The translations under genes and the position numbers were made by a program. From Theobroma cacao (taxonomy: Eukaryota > Streptophyta > Magnoliopsida > Malvales > Malvaceae), in assembly GCF_000208745.1 (NCBI RefSeq), contig NC_030850.1:35918041-35982040 (forward strand): a stretch of 64,000 bases of DNA, given 5' to 3'. Position 1 is the first letter of the stretch. The number at the start of each line of letters is the position of its first letter. Positions 14,101 to 24,900 of this stretch are shown one piece after another. The notes below the pieces were generated by a model that saw nothing but the letters and a program-made list of their open reading frames with translations, searched no databases and was not told the origin of the DNA.

Positions 14101-16726
14101 CTAGTCCTATAAGAATAAATATAAAAAAAAAAAGGAAGGCGTCATACAGAAGTTACACCAGAATCATTGCATAAATTCAACAATAACTTTTACTGACATT
14201 TTTATTGAAGCTAGTTTAAAGAAGATTGAAGACTATATCATTTTAATTAAAGAAACATACAAAAAAAATAATAAGAAAAAGGATGCCATCCTAGTAAAAC
14301 TAAAGAGAATAACAGAGGAATAGTTCCTACAGTTCAAAATATCAAAAGGCTCCATAAAATATTTAAAGATTTTAGAACCTCCAAAAATGAGACCAGTTAT
14401 AGTTAGCACTCCCCACACTTGTACATGCTACATTCATCTCTCATCACAAGCCCACCAAAGGCAAGTTGGACGATATGTTATGATAGAGTTTCAGCCCTAT
14501 CTATAGTGCCACTGGCTTAGGCACCAGACATTCATTTCCGATGACTTCACTTTTAATTTTCATTGAACAATTTGATACAAGAAAAACCAAACATTACGTA
14601 ATGTCAAAGGATATATGAGAAAGCCGGGGCAGAGAGAAAAGACAGATTTAACCTCCCAAAAGCTATTTCTCTAGATAAAGTTTCAGAGACAAAAGTACCT
14701 AAAGCTAATACTTTAAGTAATAAAAGCGTTGGAATTTAATATTGACAGAAACTGGGATATGGTTCTGAATACCAGCAAAGGCTAAAACATAAAGCCACCA
14801 ACAAGAAACCAAAACATACCCACTACTTGAAGCTACAACAAGGGTTGATGATGTTTGGGCAGTCGTAGTACTGGAAGTTGAAGTTATTGAAGCAGCAGAA
14901 CTGGAACCAGGGAAACCTACAGAAAAAATACACATTTGATGCTTCAACATATAATCACTAGTACTTGATCTAGGCACCTTAGCATTCTATGAAATAACTG
15001 ATTACAGGATAAACGAAATTCAGATTAAGAATGTAAGAATTATTAAAAGGCAACATAACAGTACAAAAAAAGAAAGACAATAAGCATTGAGGAAATAAAT
15101 AAACCTCAAATATTGAAGTACATAAGTAAACAACTCACTGAATACAGGAGCAGTAGTAGTGGATTGCGCTTGTGAGGATGAAGTAGGAGCAGATGGTTTT
15201 GTCGATAATGAAAAACCAGTGAAAGAACTGGTACTCCCTGACGTAGCAGCTGCATTTGTCACACCAAATCCAGTAAAAGAACTCACAGCAGCTGATGAAG
15301 CAGCTGAACTTGCAGGTGCAGCTGATGAAGAAGCCGTAGTAGCAGAAGATGAACTCAAATTAAATGTAGGGAATGCCGGTGTTGAAGCCGCAGCAGAAGA
15401 AGCAGCAGAAGCAGCAGCAGTACTAGCTGCTGGAGTATAAGCACTAGTTGTGGTGGTAACTGTAGAAAACAATGGCGCCGATGACGTTCCAAAAGACAAA
15501 GAAGTGGGTTTAGACATGGCAGCTGCATTGCCATATCCAAAGGTAGGTTGAGAGGCTGAAGAAGAAGGTGGAGCGAAAGAGAAGCCTGACGAGCTTGATG
15601 AAGAAGCAGCAGCTGTTAACGAAGGAGCTGTCGTAGAGGTTGGTGTTGATGTTGAACTTGCAGTGCTCTTCAAAAATGACGAACTACTCGAGAAAGAGAA
15701 CCCAGTAGAAGCCAAGAATGGTGAAGCGGAGGTTGAATTTGAAGCAGAGCTTGATGATAGCAAGCTTGAAAAGGATGGAGTTGTAGCTGCAGCAGCAGTA
15801 GAAGCTGAAGACGATGATGAAGAGCCAAAAGAGCTAGTAGTAGGAGCTGCAGTTGGCGCTGGTGAAGATAAAAATAGAGAGGAACCACCGCTGGCTCCAA
15901 ACGGGGATGAAGCTGAACTTACTGCTAATGCAGATGCCCCAAAGAGGGATGGACCTGAACTTGCTGTGGAGCCAAACAAAGGAGTAGTAGAAGCCGATGA
16001 ACATGCCACGAATAACGATGAACCTGTTGTACTAGCTGCGAATGAAGATGCCCCGAATAAAGATGAACCTGTTGTACTCGCTGTGAATGAAGATGCCCCG
16101 AATAAAGATGAACCTGTTGTACTCGCTGCGGATGAAGATGCTCCAAAAATGGACAGAGCAGAACTGACCGTAGATGAAGCTGTGGCGAACCCAAATGAAG
16201 GCGAACTCGTACTAGAAATCGATGTCCCAAACAAGGATGAACCCGAACCTGCAGCGGAAGAAGCCGAGACAAACAGCGGCGAAGCGGAAGGTGCTGCGGA
16301 AGGTGCTGCGGAAGAAGGTGCGCCCCAAGGCAAAGGTGAAGTTGATGCAGAAGAAGCTGCTCCGAACAAACCGGAGGTTGCAGAAGAAGAAGATGAGGAG
16401 AAGGGGGATGCGCCGGAACCGGAACCGACCGCGAAAGAGGATACGGGAGCCGAAGAGGCGGAAGAAGAGGAAGAGCTGGGTTGTCCGAACCCGACGAATG
16501 GACTCGAGCCGGAGGCAGGATTTGACGAGAATGCCGGGGTGGTGGTTATGGCGGTGGAGGAGGAGGAGCTAGGGTTTGAGTTGAAAAGCGAAGAACCAAA
16601 AGTGGGTGCGGATGCAGAAGTGGATGACCCGAATGGAGATGGGGAGGATCCTAATGAGAACGGAGATGACGAAGATGATGATGAAGATTGAGAAGAGGAT
16701 GAGGAAGGGAACGAGAAACCCGACAT
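11184..16726 (-). CDS. NUP62: Nucleoporin NUP62 (Nsp1 family), 9 exons, 782 aa
   Basis: Central-channel nucleoporin whose FG repeats form the permeability barrier of the nuclear pore. Exons: 15139-16726, 14820-14916, 14028-14106, 13393-13515, 13149-13226, 12111-12214, 11816-11903, 11630-11728, 11184-11276 (2349 nt). The large first exon encodes about 530 residues that are extremely rich in Ser, Ala and Thr, with scattered FG, LFG and GFG units. The later exons encode the Nsp1_C coiled-coil (about residues 590-780), where NUP62 pairs with partners of the NUP54/NUP58 complex. Its end (FSSRIQKLAMQGSAADREL) is typical of plant NUP62. Three in-frame 45-bp repeats encode LFGASS-type units (16020-16154). 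At 782 aa it is somewhat longer than Arabidopsis NUP62, with the extra length in the FG region. The first exon's antisense strand is open by composition only. Confidence 0.96.
16020..16154 (-). repeat. In-frame 45-bp tandem repeat in the NUP62 FG region (3 copies)
   Basis: Copies lie at about 16020-16064, 16065-16109 and 16110-16154. The first two are nearly identical and the third diverges at one end. Each codes for 15 residues containing one SSLFGAS-type unit, so copy-number changes would add or remove FG units without shifting the frame. Confidence 0.85.
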
Positions 16727-17582
16727 TTTCCCCGATCTGTTCCTCCTTTCTCCAGCCCTCTCTCTCTCCTCTGTTTAGAATTGCTGGTGTTGGGGTTTTT
16801 CGAACGATGGAAGGTTTTGGAAATTTTGGGAGGGTTTCTGATTTGAAGCGCGATAGGCACAGACGGTTCGGGCTGGTTCGCCCGCCCAGTCTCATCACAT
16901 GCTTCGCACGTGATAAATTAATTTTGGTTCATTTATTATTTTACCACAAACGTTTGGCTTATTTTAGTCATGTCCAAATTTTTATTAAATCTTTGCTAAT
17001 ATGTTATCTACGGAAATGAAGTTTAATAAAGTTTTGAAACAATATATCTTTTTCATATAAGAGAACGATATCCTATTAATTAATGAATTTTGGTAAACAT
17101 ACATCAATAAAATCATTAAATAAAAATTACCTAATTTTATTTCGTTCAAAAATCGTAAAAACTCATAAAAATTAAAAAAATACTACTCGATGCATCATTA
17201 ATTCGAGATAAGATTTTTAAGAAAAATATTTAATCCAAGATCTCGAATCTTTATTTTATTTTTTATGGTTAAATTAATACACAGTCTTCTTTTAATTTAA
17301 GAGTATAAAATTATTTCTTTACAAAGATAGATAGCTCTTCTTTATATAGGATAGGATTTTGATATATTAAAGATGATAGTTGTTTAATAATTAAATATGT
17401 AACTCATTAATTTAGATGCAAATTACGAAATTTTCAAACTTTTTAATATTTTTTTATTTAAATGAAGATATTTGAGTTTAACTCTTTGAGTTGGATATGC
17501 GATATTCGTGCATGTATTATTGAATTAAAATTAATGATATGGTGATTTCGTACAAAAATCTTCAATTGGTGCTTGGGGAAGT
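16727..17582. promoter_or_regulatory. NUP62 promoter and CCD7 3' flank
   Basis: Both genes run on the minus strand, so this 856 bp should hold the NUP62 5' UTR and promoter (left part, with a CT-rich leader near 16740-16770) and the CCD7 3' UTR (right part). From about 16910 the DNA is very AT-rich. No extra gene or recognisable repeat is seen. Confidence 0.5.
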
Positions 17583-19957
17583 TCAAGGGCTATTGGCCCA
17601 AAGCCCATGAAAGCCGAGAGGGAAGTTCAAGTGCTGAGGGACTTCTAGTCTTGCGACCAGGGCATCAGTTTCACCAATCCTCTTAGGATCCAAGATGACA
17701 AGATAACATCTCTGTATTGAAACTGCATACTGTCAAACAACATAAATCATGTCAGAAAGGAGCAAAAAAACTAAGCAAAAGGAAAATTTTAACAGGTATC
17801 GGTTGCTTACTTCGACTACAAGAATGTACCCATCATCTTCTTCGGTTCCTTTGGGGACAAAAATAGGCTCACCGATAAATCTACGAGCCCCTGCAGACCA
17901 TGTAAAGGTTGATTTTGTTGTCAAATTTAGCTTCAACACCATGTCAAACGGAAAATGGGGCAATGTCTGCCTAGACCCGGAAGAAGTTGATGCATAAATG
18001 TATTCATTCTTGTTGCCAGAAAAGTCTGGATTGATGACTGGAAAATCAGATGGCTTGTTCCATTGATTCAGATTCTCCACGCAACAGTTTTGGCAGTTTC
18101 CATCAGCGTCCAGGTTAATCGATACCTGAACAAGGTGGGGTAACAACTCATTTGCACCTTGTTTTACATTCATAATCGAGGGATCTAGTTTACCACTTTG
18201 CCAATTATATCCTGTCCCCATGCTTCAACGTTAGACTTCAACATACTTGCCATACGAGGCAGAAGAACAAAAACCGCTGGAAAAACATGAACTTACCAAA
18301 TAATTTTTGGAAATTGAACCATTGGTAAGAACAAGCACATGCTTGGATTTGAATCTCCGAATTACCATCCACATCCTTGACCTCAAAGGCATTGCCAACA
18401 TGCAATAGCCACTTCCGGGATGGAGCTTCCACCGGCAGTCTCCAATCTCGCTGTCCAGCAGATTTACCAGGAAAGCGAGGGAGCAAGTAAATGGGAGACG
18501 TGGACTTGCTTGGGTTCACTGACAATGCCGATATCATTGGCGATAACCCACATACTGCCGTCACCGATCCTGCAGTTAAATATAACGAAAATGCTTCATT
18601 TTCCATCCTGTTTACAGAATTCTCAATCTGTTTTGCAGTTGATCAGTGATTACCAATAACATCGAGCTTGACGCGATTGCCGAACAGTATGTAATGACTA
18701 TCTGTAAAAGCCCAATCATGGATCATCAAATGATCAGGGATGTTGAATTCTTGTTTCTGCAACAACTTGAATTCTGAGTCGAACTCTACAAACATGAAAT
18801 ATACAAATAGAAATCCTGACATCAATGATCAATTTTATGTACTATGTCTTATGTACAAATAATTATATATATATATACACACACATATATATACACAACA
18901 AACCATAAAATGTAAAGTTGCTGCGCGGCACTAGCATGTCCTCTGCGTTGCATGAGACTGTAAGAAGTCGGTTCCTTTGAGCATCAAGTTTATAATGAGA
19001 CAAGAGTCTTTTGGGAGGCATCTTGAACACACCTGTCGAGCATATTTAGGATAAAACAACATTTAACTGCATTAAATTACCTAAGTTAATTTCAACTTGG
19101 GATATATAATAAACAAATGGATGTGAAAAAGAAATAAAATAAGTCATCTTCGATGCTGACATGGATTCCCTTAACAACAATGCAAATTGGACAAACTTAC
19201 CGTATAGGATCGGCTTCAACAGCCGGGCGGCTGCGTCCAATAAATCACCGTCGGTACCCTTCTTCTCAGCCTCCGGCAACAAATCATGGCCGTTTATCAC
19301 ATCAAAACTCCCGATGGTTTCCAACGTCCCTGATTCAATCTCGTAAGGATCTCCACCTTCCCATAAGCACAATAACCTTCCACCCCACCTCAACACACTG
19401 GTATTAGCTACATTTTTCATCACCTTAACGTTGCCAAGTTTCTTGCCCCCCTTTAACACGGAAAACGGGCCACGGTGCGTAAACTGCCAGGTGTCAGTCA
19501 CGGGATCGTGCTCCTCTGCTTGAGCTTCGGTCTTTACGTACCTAGCCATGAACTTGACTTCTCTAGCTGCACCATCGATGCTAAAGGCCCTGAGGTAACC
19601 ATGACCGTCTAAAGGGTGCACTGTCGAGCCATGATCATCGGTGAATAGCCCTGGACCGGCTAGGTAATATGTACCGGAAGGGAAGTCCGTGGGGATTGCA
19701 CCGTCCACAACGCGGAGCGTGATCGGCTCAGCCGTCTCCGAGCGTTGTGACACGAATAAAAATTGATAGTCCCAAAAGGCAGCCACAGAATCATCCCTGT
19801 CTAGTGTCAAAGGGCCTGGAACGTGATTATCCGCAGGAGGGCTGGAAATGGATATGGCCCGTGGCAGCTTCTTTGGTAACGATGGTTGATGCAGCTGAGG
19901 ATGTTTCCCTGGCGAATGGAATCCTGATGGAATGATATGAAAGAGTTTGGCCTGCAT
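17583..19957 (-). CDS. CCD7: Carotenoid cleavage dioxygenase 7 (MAX3/RMS5/D17 type), 6 exons, 612 aa
   Basis: Plastid non-heme iron dioxygenase. In strigolactone synthesis it cleaves 9-cis-beta-carotene, made by D27, at the 9',10' bond; CCD8 then uses the product. Exons: 19201-19957, 18904-19032, 18654-18785, 18297-18569, 17811-18211, 17583-17729 (1839 nt). The first ~40 residues are rich in Pro, His, Ser and Lys, as in a transit peptide. Hallmarks follow: FPSGTYYLAGPGLF, STVHPLDGHGYLRAF, EEHDPVTDTWQFTHRGPFS, NVANTSVLRWGGRLLCLWEGG, MIHDWAFTD and the C-terminal GFHGLW. Histidines in these motifs are candidates for the four iron ligands. The match to plant CCD7 is along the whole length and excludes CCD1, CCD4, CCD8 and NCED. 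I chose the ATG at 19957; the frame opens a little further 5' but has no ATG there. CCD7 usually responds to phosphate and auxin, but no such element is claimed here. Confidence 0.96.
18861..18898. repeat. AT/AC microsatellite in CCD7 intron 2
   Basis: Alternating (AT)n, (AC)n and again (AT)n dinucleotides lie just downstream of the exon 2 donor in transcript sense. It is intronic and likely length-variable, with no coding effect. Confidence 0.8.
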
Positions 19958-21947
19958 TTTTTGCAAGTATTTTTGGCCTGCAGGAGTTTTCTTTAATTTG
20001 TGGAGTTCTCCAAGGATGCAGAAGCAACTTATAGCATGGCTATCAGGTTATGCTATAAGAACAAGAATGTTGGTTGGATAGCATTGTCTAATTTCTTGGG
20101 CTTTTTTTCATTAATTACAGATTTGCCAGTCATTTGGTTGCATGGTGGGGTCTATGCATCGGGTCTATCATGGAGGACATGAAGAATTTCTTGCACCATG
20201 AAAATGGCAGACAAAATATGTCTTCTTTTATTTCCTTTTGTTTTCTAATGTTAAGGCAAGAGTACATAAAATAAAGGTAAAAAAGCTGTCATGGCATTAT
20301 GGCAATAGATATTCACTGCTTTATATCATTATTTATCGATTTTACCTTTGTCATGTAGTTTGATTGCAAGGCCATTGCCCTACGGAAGCCAAATTGGTCA
20401 AATTGCTCCACCATGGAGACCTAACAAGGTGTAAGAAAATTTAATAATTTAATTTTATTTAATACATAAATAATATTCAATTATAAAGTATTTATTACAC
20501 TCTTTAAGGAGAGGTCTTTATCATAATAAATTACTACAAAATGATGTCATATAAAACGATTGAGGATCATAAGTCGTTTACAATATCTTAATTTATGCTT
20601 AATGCTATAAACAAACTACTTATCTATCATGTTCTCCTGGTGTCTGCACCATGCTGCAATTAGCTACGATTTCCGTGGTTATAACTGTGAGCTATACTGT
20701 CGTATCGCTACATGAACAAAGGCGTTTGGGAAATTTAGACAGCCATTGAAAGTGTTCCACTTGGGAAAATGGTAGCTTGATTACGTGTAAGAGTGAAAGG
20801 AAAGGCCAGAGGTACTTTGAAGAAGGTGCTGCATTGGGAATATAAAAATTTGGGCACTCAAATGGAATAATGATTACGAGTTTGATACCATCATGGGTTG
20901 TAGGTCTGATCCAGCAACGAAAAATGACAAAAACTAAAGAAAACAGAGGACAGTGGGCCAGATGGCCGCATTTCCTACTTCGGCTGTCTATTGAGGAATC
21001 TGCTGATCTCACCTTCCAAATCTGAACTTTCACTGTGAGACGTACAATCTAGCTTCTGTTGACCCGATTTCAATCACTTCACTTTACTTGATTGAAGCTT
21101 GTCAACTATCTTTGTTCATTCCCTGATGCTCCTGCTCTGCATACTTACGAAAGCAGGGCACGGGAAATTACACGCTCTTTCCTTTGGTTCACTACTACTT
21201 CTACTTGACGATCACTACTAACATCTTTAGCCGCGTCTCAAACGCGGATAACCAGACTATGATATAGCCCGTACAACTTAGGGAGGAGAAGCAATGGGGT
21301 TCTCATACAGGGTAGGAAGTTTCATTGAGGAGCTTTGTTTCTCAAACATCTTTGTGCATATACTTTTTTGAAACATATGTATAGATAAATATTGAGTTGA
21401 AATTGATTTAACTTCACTTAATGATTATTGTCAATCGATTTTACATTTACATCTCATTTTTTTTATATGATTTCGACTTGCTTTTGACGTCACACCAAGT
21501 ATTAATTCATCTAGCCTTGATTCAAAATGATACTACTAAACATGTCAAAATTCCTTCATTACGTGCTAATATAGAAAAAAATTCGCATAAATTATTTATT
21601 GAGCTATAAAACGACGTCGTTTGCAGTTTTTCCATTTTTCTCTGGTTAATTGGGTTATTTTTGAGCCGGCCTTTCTGCGTGCTGGACAATACGTCCACCC
21701 CACGACCCAACGAACCAGATGACAGCCACGTGGATCGGCACCGATAGATCGTTGGCGCATCTCGAATACCTAGACGGCGTCGTTTAAGAATCCATGAGGA
21801 GGCCTGTTTTGGTCATTGCAGTGTTTTCCCCTCCTCTTTGGCCGTTGAGACTTTTGGCTTTCGTCCCACGCTTTCACTTTTCAAAATCCACCGCCATTTC
21901 TCATACTCAAAACATCATAAAAAATATACTGATACCAAAAGAGGTAG
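19958..21947. promoter_or_regulatory. Divergent promoter region between CCD7 and the SNF2/macro gene
   Basis: Nearly 2 kb separates two divergent genes. The right end carries a perfect palindrome, AAACGACGTCGTTT, at 21609-21622, a relative (ACGGCGTCGTTT) at about 21774-21785, and CACGTG at 21728-21733 as a canonical G-box. All are upstream of the remodeler ATG at 21948. The left two-thirds should contain the CCD7 promoter, but no convincing hormone or phosphate element is visible. No gene is seen. Confidence 0.5.
21609..21622. promoter_or_regulatory. Palindromic AAACGACGTCGTTT element upstream of the remodeler gene
   Basis: A perfect 14-bp palindrome with an ACGT core, 326 bp upstream of the CHR10-like ATG. 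Close copies occur at about 21774-21785 and, upstream of the hydrolase gene, at about 34358-34371. ACGT cores are binding sites for bZIP factors. The function here is inferred. Confidence 0.5.
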
Positions 21948-24900
21948 ATGAATTACGAACAGAGACTTAAAGCCGCAGCGAAAATCGTTATTGCGTACGA
22001 TTCACGCGCCGGAGACACGGCGGTGGATTGTGCAGAATTTGGAGTCACGGCGACTCTGAAACCTCACCAAGTCGACGGAGTTTCTTGGCTTATTCGGAGA
22101 TATGTTCTCGGCGTCAACGTTGTTCTTGGTAGGCCCTTTTTCTTTTATTTGTCTTTATAGTTGTTTTTCTTTGTTTATTATTATTTTTAGTATTTTCGTT
22201 GAAATATTTAGATTCTAATTTTTTATTTGTATTTCTTGAATTTAAATTACAGGGGATGAGGTATGTCTTCTTTTCAACATTGAATCAAAGTTTTCAAATT
22301 CAACGGTCATCTTCCCGCTAAATAATTTTTTAATTACCATAATTTGAAAATTATGGACAGATGGGACTAGGGAAGACTCTTCAAGCTATTTCTTTCCTGA
22401 GCTATTTGAAGGTCCACCAGAAGTCACCTGGGCCATTTTGTGAGTTAAACCTTTTTGTTTAATCTTGAGAATTTTTGGGTTTTTTGTGTTACCATTTATC
22501 CCTGATTTCTCATTGTTGTTGAATGATTAAATCATTTTGCAGTGGTGCTTTGTCCTTTAAGTGTGACAGATGGTTGGGTGTCAGAGATAGTTAAATTCAC
22601 TCCTAAATTAGAAGTTCTTAGGTATGTCGGTGAGAAAGAACACCGGCAAAGTATACGCAAGACTATATATGAGCATGTAGAAGAGAAGTCGTCATCATCC
22701 AATGTGAGTTTCTTGCTGTGAGATTTAGAAGATCAGAATTACTGTTCTGTTTAAAATCTGGTGAAATTATTGTTTTATTCTGGTTCTGAGTGTATTGAAT
22801 TATTAGTTTTCTCTTTAGCCATATACTTGAGGAATTTTCCGTTTTATTTGCAGGTTTTGTCCTTACCCTTTGATGTGCTTTTGACAACATATGACATAGC
22901 ATTGATGGATCAAGATTTTCTTTCTCAAATACCCTGGCATTATGCTATAATTGATGAAGCTCAAAGGCTTAAAAATCCTTCCAGTGTATGGTTAAGATAG
23001 CTTGATTTATCTTTCATTTTCTTTTATGAATCACTTCATTTATGATATTATGGTGTATGTATTAATTTCTTTGTAAGTTTGATCTACGTTGGTGAAATAA
23101 GACATTCCGATTTGTAAACCTTAACAGGTTCTGTATAATGTTCTTATTGATCGCTTTCTTATGCCAAGACGGTTGTTGATGACTGGCACACCTATACAGA
23201 ACAATCTCACTGAACTCTGGGCTTTGATGCATTTTTGTATGCCCTCAGTGTTTGGCACACTAAACCAGTTTCTTTCTTCATTCAAAGAAGCTGGAGATTC
23301 TTCATCAGGTTATTTTCATTTTTGCCTACATAGGTATATAAGTTTGGATTTTTTCTGAGTCTAGGTTTTGTCCTTTAAGAGCATGGTGTCTATATTGGAT
23401 CTAGCATTTAACCATTCTTGCTTTTCTCAGCTAGTTTTAAGCTCTGGCTTTGTCATGGATTAGTATTTCTTCCGTATCTGCTTGTTTCTTGGAATCTAGC
23501 ATTTACAACTTTTGAAGAGTTGCAAATTACATAATTCCTATGGCTGCCTCCTCACCTTCTTGTTGGCTTTTGAATGGACATAGTGACTTTATAAGGGGCT
23601 TCACGGCTTATGTCTTACACCTTTCTCTGGGTTTCTTGAACAGATGGAACACCATCTAAGACCAAGGAACAATTTAAGAGTTTAAAGTATATATTGCAAG
23701 CCTTTATGCTGCGACGCACAAAATCCAAACTTATTGAATGTGGAAATCTAGTACTCCCACCTCTTACTGAGATTACTGTGTAAGTTCTCTCTGTGCTGAC
23801 TCATTGAAAAACTTACCTGTTTTAAGTCACTGATGCTAATGTGCTTTTTCTTGATAGGATGGCTCCGCTACTTAGCCTGCAAAAGAAGGTGTATACTTCA
23901 ATACTAAGAAAGGAGCTTCCAAAACTTCTTGCTTTATCTTCTGGATCGTCTAGTCACCAGTCATTACAAAATATTGTATGTTAGATTCCTAACTTTTCAG
24001 CTTTGATGTTTACTTCTAAGCTTTTACATTTATCCCTTGCCTCTGGTTGGGGAAAGAGGAACAAAGTGAACCTGTAGATATTGTGGTATGATTAGTATTA
24101 ATAAATCCCGAGGCTGCCAAATCTGCATTTCTTGAACATTATATGGTCACCTCATTTTCTCATATCAGAAGATTATATTGGAGTTGTCAATCTGCTATTC
24201 TTCCTTTGGGATTATTGAAGTCTTATGAGGGACCGATATTTATTCCACTACTGGCAAAATCTGCCTACCTATGTCTTGGAAAGTGGTAGCTACTGGTTGA
24301 TAGATCCAGCAAACTTTATTACATGATGATTTGAGTTTAATGTACTGCAAGATCTACTTGGATTGTTTACTCTTCTAGATAGTCCCTTTTTTTTTTTTCC
24401 ATTAACACCAGTTTTACTCTGATTATTAACCCTTCCTAAATAGTGCTTTTTCTCAAGTAACACCAATTCTACTCTGATTGTTTATTCTTCTAAATGGTGC
24501 TTTTTCTTACATAACAGCAATTATCTGTAAGGCTGCTTCTGATCCATGCAGTTCTTGAGATGGTGCACAAACTATAGTTCTAAGTTTTTCTGCCTTGTGG
24601 AATAAAAATAGCCCATTTTAGGGCACAAATTTCTCTAGGCATTCCTTCTTACTGAGCGCTCTTGTCTTTTAAACTTTTAAAGTAGTTAATTAATTCGACA
24701 CTTACATGTCTTACTTATTGTTCTCATCATAAGTTATGTTGCAACCTGCATGCTTCCTGTTTCATTTTGCCCCCTTTTTCTATTCTTTTTGTTTTTGAAA
24801 TGTTATTTGAACACTTATTGTGCAGGTTATTCAGCTAAGAAAAGCATGTAGCCACCCGTACCTGTTCCCTGGCATTGAGCCTGAGCCATATGAAGAGGGT

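Noticed and set aside
15663..16691. 342-codon open frame on the plus strand, highly acidic (Glu/Asp-rich)
   Set aside because: It is exactly antisense to the Ser/Ala-rich first exon of NUP62. The complement of TCN and GCN Ser/Ala codons rarely gives stops, so openness follows from composition.
19958..19966. Three-codon 5' extension of CCD7
   Set aside because: The extension starts at TTG. The first ATG is at 19957, so the shorter protein is preferred.
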